64,000 nucleotides of DNA from contig NZ_CP032744.1 in assembly GCF_003641145.1 (NCBI RefSeq), positions 2,666,001-2,730,000 on the forward strand, in the 5' to 3' direction. Numbering within the stretch: the stretch's first letter is position 1; every line of letters starts with the position of its first letter. The notes beneath the pieces were generated by a model. The model had not been told where the DNA came from and did no database searches. It saw only the letters and a list, made by a program, of their open reading frames with translations. This DNA comes from Lactiplantibacillus paraplantarum. Its GTDB lineage: Bacteria > Bacillota > Bacilli > Lactobacillales > Lactobacillaceae. The translations under genes and the position numbers were made by a program. Of this stretch, positions 27,254 through 35,928 are shown piece after piece.

Positions 27254-27372
27254 GCGTATCCCCGCAAATTCACACGACTCATCACTGATAACTGAATAAA
27301 GTCGTTGTCATTATTGTGCATCGATCTGACTGGCCCGGTTGCTTCAAATAATTGTTTACCCCATTGCGCCAT
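27247..27372 (-). CDS. Small peptide gene translationally coupled to the LamK-like kinase (41 aa, unrecognised)
   Basis: ATG at 27372 is preceded by AAGGGGG with 7 bases spacing. The frame (beginning MAQWGKQLFEATGPVRS, ending SVMSRVNLRGYAW) stops at TGA 27247-27249, inside the kinase's first codons, so the two would be cotranslated. The N-terminal third is amphipathic, the centre is acidic/Asn-rich (HNNDNDF), and the end is basic and aromatic. It has no Cys and does not look like AgrD or LamD. I cannot assign a family. Possible roles are a signal precursor, a leader peptide controlling kinase translation, or a chance frame. Confidence 0.5.
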   Translation of the reverse strand: MAQWGKQLFEATGPVRSMHNNDNDFIQLSVMSRVNLRGYAW

Positions 27373-27576
27373 CCAAGCGCCCCCTTGCATACTCATTTCA
27401 TTGATATTCCACGTCAAACTTGTGGTTAAAGTTTAAAACAATCCTCTGCACTTGAAAAGAATACATAGTTACACCAATTATTCAACTAGCCTTTAAGACC
27501 CCAAACCATTACTTCAAGACTACTGGTCGTCAGCGACTGACCACGTAACATCCCTAAAAGAGCCTGAGAAAAAACT

Positions 27577-27624
27577 AATTGTGCCCAGTTTCTTAAAAGA
27601 CTTCTCAAGAAACTGGGCACAATT
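27577..27624. terminator. Strong terminator after the TetR gene
   Basis: Perfect 18-bp stem (27577-27594 with 27607-27624, 12-base loop) with T-runs on both sides. The rest of 27373-27694 shows no gene. Confidence 0.88.
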
Positions 27625-27694
27625 TTTCAATTAATATTCTCGAAACGTGCGCCAAAAGATTGCTTGTTCTACTTTCCTTGGCGTGTTAAACATT

Positions 27695-28276
27695 CTAATC
27701 GCGCTTCATCGCATCCCAAATCATCGCGAAAATGTCATCAAACGTGTACTGGTTCTGATCATACCGGCCCTTACTAATATTCGTCGTATGCGTATGAATC
27801 GTAGAAAACACCACCCCCATATGCAGACTAACCGGTAAATTCTTGATTACTTTAGCGTCGATTGCCATTGTCAATAATTTAACAACAATATTATTCGGAT
27901 CGGCCTCCTCTGGTGAAATGGTCATGTTTTGACCGTTTAATGCTTTGATTTGCTGCATAATTGTTAAACTATCGGGATTGGCTAAGGAGTACTCGTACAC
28001 CTGCTGCACGTACAGTCGAATACGGGCAGTCAAATCAATCGCTGGATCACTTAGCCGGGCCAAATCAGTTGTACTGAGAATCCGCGTCGTCTCACGTGCA
28101 TAGACACTGTCAATCAACGCCTGCTTATTTTTAAAGTAGAGATAAACATTGGATTGTGCAATGCCAACGCGCTTCGCCACCTTAGTTGTTGAAACGCCCG
28201 CTGGCCCTTCAGCGAGAATAATTGCGGCAACTGCATCTTGAATCTTAACTTGTTTGTTCATATCTTTTTTCTTCAT
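27695..28276 (-). CDS. TetR-family repressor of the divergent reductase/SSADH operon (193 aa)
   Basis: N-terminal TetR helix-turn-helix (about 10-55) with GVSTTKVAKRVGIAQSNVYLYFKNK, followed by a helical ligand domain. Divergent to the NmrA-like gene, with three matching 18-bp dyads between them, so autoregulation and repression of the operon are very likely. ATG at 28276 lacks a good ribosome binding site; the ATG at 28261 (MNKQ) is an alternative with a weak one. Its 5' end lies next to the first operator. Confidence 0.9.
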   Translation of the reverse strand: MKKKDMNKQVKIQDAVAAIILAEGPAGVSTTKVAKRVGIAQSNVYLYFKNKQALIDSVYARETTRILSTTDLARLSDPAIDLTARIRLYVQQVYEYSLANPDSLTIMQQIKALNGQNMTISPEEADPNNIVVKLLTMAIDAKVIKNLPVSLHMGVVFSTIHTHTTNISKGRYDQNQYTFDDIFAMIWDAMKRD

Positions 28277-28288
28277 GTCATCAGTATA

Positions 28289-28306
28289 AAAGATAAAAAT
28301 ATCTTT
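28289..28306. promoter_or_regulatory. TetR operator 1
   Basis: AAAGATA-N4-TATCTTT, perfect 7-4-7 dyad, close to the TetR start. Confidence 0.85.
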
Positions 28307-28313
28307 TTCAAGC

Positions 28314-28342
28314 TTGACAAAGATAGATTTATCTTTTATGAT
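28314..28342 (+). promoter_or_regulatory. Promoter of the reductase/SSADH operon
   Basis: TTGACA (28314-28319), 17 bases, TATGAT (28337-28342); near consensus, hence the need for tight repression. Confidence 0.85.
28319..28336. promoter_or_regulatory. TetR operator 2
   Basis: AAAGATA-N4-TATCTTT dyad that fills the 17-base spacer of the operon promoter, overlapping the last -35 base. Confidence 0.88.
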
Positions 28343-28353
28343 AATAATCGTTG

Positions 28354-28371
28354 AAAGATAGGTTTATCTTT
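28354..28371. promoter_or_regulatory. TetR operator 3
   Basis: AAAGATA-N4-TATCTTT dyad just downstream of the -10 element, where the transcript begins. Confidence 0.85.
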
Positions 28372-28409
28372 TAAAAAACAAAATCAAACTTTGAAGAGGT
28401 TTTATAATT

Positions 28410-29324
28410 ATGAAAATTGCAATGTTAGGTTCATTAGGTAATATCAATCGGATCGTTGTTCCCAAGCTCGTCCAAGCTGGTCATGACGTCACCGTTATCT
28501 CAACTAGTCCGAAGCGTCAAGCTTCAATTGAAGCCGTCGGGGCGCATGCCGCCATTGGTACAATGACTGATGTTGATTTCTTATCCACTACTTTTACTGG
28601 CAAAGATGTGGTTTACTTGATGCTTTCCGGTGGGATTGGCGATGATCCATTCGCCGGCGCAATTGCTCAGGCTAAAATTTGGAAACAGGCAATTGAAAAT
28701 GCCGGCGTCCTCAACGTTGTCAACCTAAGTAGCATCGGCGCAGATGCCGATGAAGTGGCTGGTTCGCTACATGCTTACAACTTAATTGAACATGAATTAC
28801 GACAACTTGACGGGGTTAATCTGGCTTTTGTCCGTCCAACCGGATTTTACGCTAACTTGTTCGGTAACTTAGCGACAATCAAAGCCGAACATAAAATTTA
28901 CTCCAGCACACCTGCTGATTCAGCACAAAAATACGTTGCTCCCGAAGACATTGCCCGTGTCGTTTATCCCCTAATTGATCACACGCCAACTGGTATCACC
29001 GTTAAATACGCCTTCAGTGATACGTTTACTGGTGACCAATTCGTCGCTGATCTCCGCGATGCCCTCAAGATGCCTGACTTACAATGGGTACAAATCTCAG
29101 ATGATCAATACCAAGCTAACTTGACGAACCACGGTGTTCCCGTTAAAATTGCCGCTTCATTAGTCCAAACTAGCCGCTACCAGCGCGACCCTGAAGGGCT
29201 TTATACCGATTTGAACGCTTCGGATACTGACGCTGGTCAAGTCAAATTAGCTGACTTTGTCCGTACTTTTGTGGTAGCGTACAAGGGTGAAGGCGGTTAC
29301 CATTCCAGTACTATCGCAGATTAA
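28410..29324 (+). CDS. NmrA-like atypical SDR / NAD(P)-binding protein (304 aa)
   Basis: Rossmann-fold protein beginning MKIAMLGSLGNINRIVVPKL, a variant of the GxxGxxG nucleotide motif, with NLSSIGAD and VRPTGFYANLF further on, typical of NmrA/quinone-reductase-like atypical SDRs. The classical YxxxK pair is not evident, so it may reduce quinones or act as a redox sensor. Forty bases upstream of the aldehyde dehydrogenase gene and under the same TetR-controlled promoter. The joint substrate is unknown; an aldehyde or quinone stress response is a reasonable guess. Confidence 0.85.
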   Translation: MKIAMLGSLGNINRIVVPKLVQAGHDVTVISTSPKRQASIEAVGAHAAIGTMTDVDFLSTTFTGKDVVYLMLSGGIGDDPFAGAIAQAKIWKQAIENAGVLNVVNLSSIGADADEVAGSLHAYNLIEHELRQLDGVNLAFVRPTGFYANLFGNLATIKAEHKIYSSTPADSAQKYVAPEDIARVVYPLIDHTPTGITVKYAFSDTFTGDQFVADLRDALKMPDLQWVQISDDQYQANLTNHGVPVKIAASLVQTSRYQRDPEGLYTDLNASDTDAGQVKLADFVRTFVVAYKGEGGYHSSTIAD

Positions 29325-29363
29325 TCGCTTACAACACTAGAGAATTTTAGGAGGAATTTTACT

Positions 29364-30776
29364 ATGGCTTATCAAACAATCAATCCTTATACCAATGAAG
29401 TTGTTAAAACTTACGACAACGCAACTGCCGACCAAATCGAACAGGCCTTAACGACCGGCGACGCCCTCTATCACCAATGGCGTCATGAACCCGTTAGTTC
29501 CCGTGCAGCCAGCCTCCATAAAATTGCTGCATTGTTACGTGAACACAAAGATGAATTAGCGAAAATCGCAACGATCGATATGGGGAAGCTACTGACCGAG
29601 TCTCAGGGAGAAGTTGAACTCTGTGCTATGATTGCTGACTATTACGCTGATCATGGCGCTGAATTGTTGGCACCAACTCCAATCAGCACCCAAGCAACGG
29701 GCGATGCCGAAATTGAAAAACAAGCAACCGGTGTCCTGATGTTGGTTGAACCTTGGAACTTCCCGTATTACCAAATCATGCGGGTCTTTGCACCGAACTT
29801 CATGGTCGGTAATCCGATGATTCTAAAGCACGCCTCTAACACCCCTGGTTCGGCCGCAGCGTTCGCCAAGATCGTTGAAGAAGCTGGCGCTCCAGCCGGT
29901 AGTTTAGCAAATCTCTTCTTAAATTACGATCAAGTTGGCGATATCATCGCTGACTCGCGCATCCAAGGCGTGGCGCTGACTGGTTCTAAGCGTGGCGGGC
30001 AAGCGGTTGCTAAGGCGGCCGGTGCTAACTTGAAGAAGAGTTCCATGGAATTAGGTGGTTCCGATGCTTTCATCGTCCTAGCTGATGCTGATATTGACGA
30101 AGCAGTCAACTTAGCATGGCGTGTCCGGTTATACAACGCTGGGCAAGTCTGCACTTCATCCAAACGTTTTATTGTCGCTGCGGATGTGTACGATGAGTTC
30201 TTAGCAAAACTGAAAGAACGTTTTGCCAAATTAGTCCCTGGCGATCCTATGGACCCACAAACGACTTTGGCACCAATGAATTCTAAGCGTGCCAAAGAAA
30301 AACTCCAGGACCAAGTTGACCGCGCCGTTGCTGGTGGTGCCACCGTTGCTTACGGCAACCAGCCGATCGACTTACCTGGTCAGTTCTTCCAACCAACGAT
30401 TTTGACGGACATCGATCAAGACAACCCACTCTTTTATGAAGAAATGTTTGGCCCAGTTGCCCAAGTCTTCAAAGTCGATTCCGAACAAGCAGCCATCGAT
30501 TTAGCCAACAATTCTGAATTAGGCTTAGGTGGGATTGTCTTTGCGGGGACTGCAGCTCATGGCAAAGCGGTTGCGCAACAAGTCGAAACTGGGATGGTTT
30601 TTGTTAACACCTTCCTCAGTTCCTTACCTGAACTACCATTTGGTGGCGTTAAGGGTTCCGGTTACGGTCGCGAGTTAAGCAGCCTGGGCTTAATGGCCTT
30701 TGTTAACGAAAAATTAGTCGTTACTGCTCAGAAACCTGACTACGATAACGGTGCTGGTGGCCTAGTTATTTTATAA
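29364..30776 (+). CDS. gabD: NAD(P)-dependent succinate-semialdehyde-type aldehyde dehydrogenase (470 aa)
   Basis: Full-length ALDH superfamily enzyme. Visible are the cofactor region PWNFPYYQIMR, the Glu motif MELGGSDAF near residue 230, and the catalytic Cys in NAGQVCTSSKRF near residue 265, with PFGGVKGSGYGRE at the C-terminus. The overall pattern matches the NADP-dependent succinate-semialdehyde dehydrogenases annotated as gabD in lactobacilli. GGAGG lies 9 bases before the ATG. Second gene of the TetR-regulated operon; the absence of GABA aminotransferase nearby means the aldehyde could be a different one. Confidence 0.88.
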   Translation: MAYQTINPYTNEVVKTYDNATADQIEQALTTGDALYHQWRHEPVSSRAASLHKIAALLREHKDELAKIATIDMGKLLTESQGEVELCAMIADYYADHGAELLAPTPISTQATGDAEIEKQATGVLMLVEPWNFPYYQIMRVFAPNFMVGNPMILKHASNTPGSAAAFAKIVEEAGAPAGSLANLFLNYDQVGDIIADSRIQGVALTGSKRGGQAVAKAAGANLKKSSMELGGSDAFIVLADADIDEAVNLAWRVRLYNAGQVCTSSKRFIVAADVYDEFLAKLKERFAKLVPGDPMDPQTTLAPMNSKRAKEKLQDQVDRAVAGGATVAYGNQPIDLPGQFFQPTILTDIDQDNPLFYEEMFGPVAQVFKVDSEQAAIDLANNSELGLGGIVFAGTAAHGKAVAQQVETGMVFVNTFLSSLPELPFGGVKGSGYGRELSSLGLMAFVNEKLVVTAQKPDYDNGAGGLVIL

Positions 30777-30798
30777 ACATTAACTCATCACTACAACA

Positions 30799-30846
30799 AA
30801 ACAGGCTTTGAAACCGCGTCGCTTGACGTGATCTCAAAGCCTGTTT
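30799..30846. terminator. Bidirectional terminator between SSADH and muramidase genes
   Basis: Perfect 13-bp stem AAACAGGCTTTGA/TCAAAGCCTGTTT, 22-base loop; convergent genes. Confidence 0.8.
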
Positions 30847-30877
30847 CTTTATTGCATTAGTAATTGGTCACTAATTG

Positions 30878-33519
30878 TTAGCCGATCTTAGCAACGTAAT
30901 GGTAAGCACCAGAGTTAGATAGGTACTTCAGCCATTGATAGCCATTAGCGGAAACCGTACCAACATAATAAACGGATTCGCCCGCATAGTATTGGCCAAC
31001 AACCGAGGCATTCAAACTAGCTGCGGTCCGAATGTTCGTTGTGGTCTTAAACGTGTACGTGCCAGTTGCCGCCGTAGTCTTGTTTGCGGAAGATGACGTG
31101 GTCGTTGCTGCGCCACCACTAACTTTAACGTAGTGTTGGGCACCACTGTAACTTGTATAACGTAACCAAGTTTGACCGTTAGTAGTTACCTTGGCATTGT
31201 AATTGACCGTATTGCCTTTGTAGTAAGTCCCAACCGTTGAAGCAGCATCGCTTGCTGAAGACTTGATTGCCGTGGCCTTAGCAAACTTGTAAGTACCAGT
31301 TTGCGCAACCGTCTTGGCACTCGCCGTCGACGTTGACTTGCTGGTGGTCGTTGACGTTGCAGCACCACTAACCTTAACGTAGTGTTGCGCACCACTATAA
31401 CTCAAGTAACGTAGCCAAGTTTGACCATTCTTAGTTACCTTAGCATTATAGTAAACTGTGTCGCCTTTATAGTAAGTGCCTAACGTCTTCGCAGAATCAC
31501 TAACGGAACCTTTGATGGCTGTGGTCTTCGTAAACTTGTAAGTACCAGTTTCAGCCTTAGTCACCGTCTTGCTCGTGCTTGTCGTTGGTTTAGTGGTTGT
31601 CGTAGCCTTAGCAGCGCTACTAATCTTAACGTAGTGTTGCGCACCACCATAGCTTAAGTAACGCAGCCAAGTGGCCCCATCCTTAGTAACTTTAGCATTA
31701 TAGTAGACCGTATCGCCCTTGTAGTAAGTGCCTAACGTCTTCGCAGAATCACTAACAGAGCCCTTGATGGCTGTGGTCTTCGTAAACTTGTAAGTGCCAG
31801 TTTCAGCCTTAGTCACCGTCTTACTTGTGCTCGTCGTTGGCTTGGTAGTCGTCGTAGTCTTAGCGGCATCACTAATCTTAACGAAGTGTTCCGCACCACT
31901 GTAACTTAAGTAACGTAACCAAGTTTCACCCGCAGTCGTTACCTTGGCATTATAGTAAACTTTGTTGCCCTTACTATATGAACCAACCGTAGTGGCACTA
32001 TCACTAGCAGCGCTCTTGATGGCCGTTGTCTTAGTAAAGGTGTACCAACCAGAAGCTTTTTTGGTCGTGGTACTACTGGTATTTGTACCGGTACTCGTAT
32101 TGCTGGTACTAGTATTGCCAGTACTCGTATTACTGCTTGTGTTATCAGTTGTTGTGTCAGAATCCGTCGTATCGTCACTACTCGTCGTTGTCACAAACGT
32201 ATTAGTTCCGGCACTATCTTCAATTAAACCATTGTAATCGATGCTGACATCAATGTAGCCGGTATAATCGGAACCGGTTGGCAAGAGTGCCGTATCGGAG
32301 AATTGCCAAGCACCATCCCCCGTATTCCAAAGGTTATCAGCAGAAGGCGTGTATGGATATTGGGCCCGCCAAACGCGTGATTGACCAACCGTCTTAACAA
32401 CAGCATCCCGATATAAGTATGAGTTTGAGGTGTATACCCCGTGGTTCGTATAGCCATATGAATCTAACGTTGACCAGAAAGTATTTAAGTTTGCTGTGGC
32501 GTTAACTGAGTATGAAGCAGTGTCTTCCATATCCGCAAATAATAAGACTTTCGTTGAAACACTATTCTTCACTAAGAAGCTGGCCATGTTAGTGGCTTCA
32601 GACTTAGCCGCATCGGCTGTACTGAATGTTGCGTAGTGATAAAAGTCAACGTTCAAACCCGCCTTGTTCGCCATCTGAGCCTGCGTTAATGCGGCTGGGT
32701 TCGTGTAATCAGTGCCTTCAGTCGACTTAACGATGACCGTCTTAACACCAGCAGCCTTTAACTTATTGAAATCAGATTGCGTCATCGTACTTTGATATGA
32801 CGCCACGTCCACAACGTCAACACGTGGCCGCGTCGTATCGCCAATCGTCCAAACATCGGTTGTTTCAGTTGCAGCCGCCGTATAGGCAACGGCAGCAACT
32901 TTAGCCGTGGCTTTCTTAGCAGTTGTTGCCGTGCTACTTACAGTACTGGAAGTTGCTGAAACAGCTTTGACTGTTGCTGAGCTAGAAGCAGCACTGGCAG
33001 CACTACTCGTAGCAGCACTACTTACTTGGCTGGTTGCAACCGTACTTGTGGCAGCACTAGTCGCTTGGCTCGTCGACGTACTTGCTTGACTAGCGGCACT
33101 AACTGAAGTGCTTGTTGCCGTGCTGGCCGCAGATTTAGTTGACTGACTAGTAACGGAGCTAGCGGCGGTGCTAGTAGCTTGGCTCGTCGTGGCACTCGAT
33201 GAAGCTGTCGTAGCTTGACTGGTCGTCTAGTTGACGCACTTGTTACTTGGGTCGTGGCACTGGCAGCAACTGCCGTAGCTTTAGTGGTTGCATCGCTAGT
33301 GGCTGTACTCGTTGCAATCTGCGATGACGTACTGGCAGCTGAAGAAGTTGCAGTAGCGACCGTAGTTGTATCAGCATGCACATTGGTATTGCTAAGTACT
33401 GAACCGCCTAAAAATGAGAAGAAAGTTAAACCAGCAACTAGCCAGAGTTTTCCTGACTTGTAAAGTTTAAATCTTTCCGACTGACTAACATCAATTGGAT
33501 TCTGTGATTTGAAATTCAT
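30878..33519 (-). pseudogene. Frameshifted GH25 muramidase with five SH3-like cell-wall-binding repeats
   Basis: The start (ATG 33519) gives a KxYKxGKxW signal peptide (KLYKSGKLW, cleavage after NVHA) and a Ser/Thr/Ala-rich stretch. At about 33227 this frame leaves the coding track. The next frame carries on the same S/T/A-rich composition, then a GH25 lysozyme domain (DVASYQ, FADMED, DVSIDYNG), a Thr/Ser linker and five repeats of about 70 residues (for example TWLRYLSYSGAQHYVKIS). Adding one base (AGACG to AGCACG) restores a single 880-aa protein. Without it the catalytic half has no signal peptide. The enzyme class is certain; whether the lesion is real is not. Confidence 0.85.
30890..32060 (-). 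repeat. Five tandem SH3-like repeat units in the muramidase gene
   Basis: Units of about 230-250 bases. The copies around 31390-31560 and 31630-31800 are nearly identical at the DNA level, indicating recent duplication or gene conversion. Confidence 0.8.
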
Positions 33520-33763
33520 ATAAACACCCTTTTTTATTTACTCAAAACAACTTAATTATAAAGGGTAATTTCACATACCCGCAAGTACATTTAGCATAAT
33601 AATTGTATTTTTTGACAATTATTTTTCAATATTAATCATATACAGGGTTAATATCACGTTAATACCACTCTTTAGCTTAATAATAATCAGCTGAGAATAA
33701 TGACCTAGTCCATTAATAATTGATTATCTTTAATTGTTCATGGTAATTTTGATTATTAGAACT

Positions 33764-33953
33764 TATTACACTAGTTAATTTGTCATGCTTAATTCGTGTC
33801 AATTAGTTAAATCATTATTCAGCAGCAAGTAGTGCCCCTAATGCGACCACCAAAGCTGAATGCCAATCACTGGAACGTCGCTGGTTGTTTTTAGCCTTAA
33901 AAATTGGCATAGTTTAATCATGATTGATACTCAATAATCACTAGTACAATGTG
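33764..33953. mobile_element. MITE-like element, older copy
   Basis: The right arm (from about 33907, TGGCATAGTTTAATCATGAT onward to CACTAGTACAATG) matches the right arm of the element at 35938 over 47 bases with about 7 differences. The left arm (CTAGTTAATTTGTCATG at 33771) also matches, but its outer end is degenerate. The two arms are inverted relative to each other. It carries no open frame and lies in the 487-base gap upstream of the muramidase gene. Confidence 0.6.
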
Positions 33954-34006
33954 TCATCATTTGTTTTACTAGTGAAACAACACTCTCAGATGGAGGCCTA
34001 ATATAC

Positions 34007-34291
34007 ATGAAAACTTATCAATTTGACGCACCAATTCAAGCCGCAACAGCAGGTAAAGGTGGTGCCTACGTTGCTTGCCCCTTCGATATTCGTCAGCGTT
34101 TTGGTAAGGGCCGAGTCAAAGTGCACGCTACCTTCAATGGTATCCCTTACGACGGCTCAATCGTCAATATGGGGGTTAAAAATCCCGATGGTAGCATTTG
34201 TTATATTTTAGGTATTCGCAAAGCTATTCGCGCGCTGATCCACAAAGATATTGGCGATGTAGTGACCGTTACCATCACCGTAATTGGTTAG
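34007..34291 (+). CDS. DUF1905-family small protein (94 aa)
   Basis: Complete DUF1905 domain: beta-barrel pattern with the signature CPFDIRQRFGKGRVKVHATFNG and MGVKNPDGSICYILGIRKAIR, then GDVVTVTITV. Function of the family is unknown; members often accompany an OmdA (bacteriocin/osmotic) domain, which is absent here. ATGGAGG stands 10 bases before the ATG. Single gene with a strong terminator. Confidence 0.9.
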   Translation: MKTYQFDAPIQAATAGKGGAYVACPFDIRQRFGKGRVKVHATFNGIPYDGSIVNMGVKNPDGSICYILGIRKAIRALIHKDIGDVVTVTITVIG

Positions 34292-34428
34292 TGACCATCG
34301 CCAACTCCACGCTTTACTTGCTGTGATTCCGAATCACCTTGAACGGATGTAATACAACTATTTAAATCGCGGTCATGTTTAGCTGTAAGTCGGTCAAAAA
34401 AGCAATGACCACCACTAGCTTCAGAGAC

Positions 34429-34476
34429 AAATAAGCGCGTTAAGAATTCACGGTCAAATTCTTAACGCGCTTATTT
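34429..34476 (+). terminator. Terminator of the DUF1905 gene
   Basis: Perfect 20-bp stem (34429-34448 with 34457-34476), 8-base loop, then TTTC. The remainder of 34292-34592 shows no gene. Confidence 0.9.
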
Positions 34477-34592
34477 TTTCGGTAATCAAAAGCCGAGCAC
34501 TGACGTTGCATTCGCAAGCAACCTTATTCTTCGAGTTATGTCGCCATGCGTATTGGCAGATATGCAGTAACGGTTAGTTTCGACCTACCATG

Positions 34593-34958
34593 CTATTCAT
34601 CACACAGTGAGCGTTCAATCAAGGCTGGATCAATATGCTGATCGCCCCATGTACAAATAGCATCTAAAATTGGAATCAAACTCAATCCTTTAGCCGTCAA
34701 CCGATACTCAACATGCGGCTGAGCTGTCTTAAAATCATGCCGTTCGACTAATTCATCTTGTTCCAATTCTTTCAATTGACTCGCTAGCGTTTTATGTGAC
34801 ACCACCTGAATATGATGTTGTAAGTCAGCAAAGCGACTGACTTTAACTTCAGCCAGTTCAAATAAGATCATAATCTTCCACTTACCACGAATCAGTTGCA
34901 TGGTCGCATCAAACTCATTACGGTAGCGTGGTTGCGCATTTACCCGTTCTTTTAACAT
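34593..34958 (-). CDS. HxlR-family winged-helix regulator (121 aa)
   Basis: HxlR protein: ATMQLIRGKWKIMILFEL, QVVSHKTLASQLKELEQ, PHVEYRLTAKG. Divergent to an SDR gene; the spacer has the same 16-base dyad as the HxlR/MFS pair at 22.5 kb. Residues Cys near 103 and 119 are at the C-terminal end. Likely represses the SDR gene and itself. Confidence 0.9.
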   Translation of the reverse strand: MLKERVNAQPRYRNEFDATMQLIRGKWKIMILFELAEVKVSRFADLQHHIQVVSHKTLASQLKELEQDELVERHDFKTAQPHVEYRLTAKGLSLIPILDAICTWGDQHIDPALIERSLCDE

Positions 34959-34992
34959 TATCAGATCCCCGTTCTCGATTGGTAGTTACCTA

Positions 34993-35008
34993 AAAGTGCG
35001 TACTTGTC
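34993..35008. promoter_or_regulatory. Probable HxlR operator of the SDR gene
   Basis: AAAGTGCGTACTTGTC, AAGT-N4-ACTT dyad; differs from the site at 22572 only in two central bases. Confidence 0.6.
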
Positions 35009-35091
35009 GCGTTTAATTTAGCCAAGTATACTGTAAATCGTTGAAAATTCAAGTAACAACAATTATCCAAGAATTACGGAGGACTGAAAAT

Positions 35092-35820
35092 ATGAAACCA
35101 CTAGTCGTCATTACCGGGGCCAGTTCTGGCTTTGGAGCTGAAATTGCCAAGTTATTCGCCGCTGACGGTTACCCACTGTTACTTTTAGGGCGTCGCCAAG
35201 AAAAGCTAGCTACCTTAGCTGCGAACTTCAAACACGCCATGATTGCCGCGGTCGACGTGACCAACTACGCCCAATTTGAAACTGCCATTCGTAAGGCCGA
35301 AGCCAAGTATGGCAAGACCGATTTATTGGTCAACAATGCCGGGTTAATGCTACTTGGTAACGTTCAAAATCAAGATCCAAAAGAATGGCAGACCATGCTC
35401 AACACGAATGTGATGGGCGTGCTAAACGGGACCCAAATCGTTTTAAATGACATGCGTGCGCGGGAACACGGAACCATTCTCAACATGTCATCTTTGGCTG
35501 GCAAAAAAACATTTGTTAATCACGCGGCTTACGTCGCCTCTAAGTTCGGCGTGCACGGCTTATCTGAAACGCTCCGTGAAGAAAATGCGCCGAAGAACGT
35601 TCGGGTCATGTTAGTGGCTCCCGGAGCAGCTGAAACGGAATTGTTGACCCATGTCACCAGCGAATCTGCCTTGTCTGATTACGAAGCGTGGAAAGCTTCC
35701 ATGGGTGGTCTAACCTTAGACCCTAAGCATGTCGCCGAAACGGTTAAGTTCATGTACGATATGCCACAAAACGTCAATATCCGTGAAGTTGACATTGCCG
35801 CTACGGCTCAAGACGCTTAA
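35092..35820 (+). CDS. Short-chain dehydrogenase/reductase (242 aa)
   Basis: Classical SDR with the nucleotide motif TGASSGFG, the NNAG motif near residue 85, and the active-site YVASK with Ser (NMSSLAG) 13 residues earlier. GGAGG lies 10 bases before ATG 35092; in-frame upstream codons have no ribosome binding site. The substrate is unknown; serine-dehydrogenase-like or carbonyl reductases of this type are common in the species. Divergent from its probable HxlR repressor. Confidence 0.9.
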   Translation: MKPLVVITGASSGFGAEIAKLFAADGYPLLLLGRRQEKLATLAANFKHAMIAAVDVTNYAQFETAIRKAEAKYGKTDLLVNNAGLMLLGNVQNQDPKEWQTMLNTNVMGVLNGTQIVLNDMRAREHGTILNMSSLAGKKTFVNHAAYVASKFGVHGLSETLREENAPKNVRVMLVAPGAAETELLTHVTSESALSDYEAWKASMGGLTLDPKHVAETVKFMYDMPQNVNIREVDIAATAQDA

Positions 35821-35847
35821 ATTCGACAATCTAATAACCCTCAATCA

Positions 35848-35892
35848 CCCCCACCTAATCATGCCGACATTCCGCGCATTGTTAGGTGGGGG
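35848..35892 (+). terminator. Terminator of the SDR gene
   Basis: 11-bp stem CCCCCACCTAA/TTAGGTGGGGG with a 23-base loop, followed by a T-rich stretch. Confidence 0.75.
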
Positions 35893-35928
35893 TTGTCGTT
35901 TTCAAAACTCAATCGCACATTTAAAATC

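Noticed and set aside
27373..27435. Upstream extension of the 41-codon frame resembling a WxL end (TLTTSLTWNINE)
   Set aside because: The similarity is six residues long, no other WxL features are present and the best ribosome binding site points to the downstream ATG.
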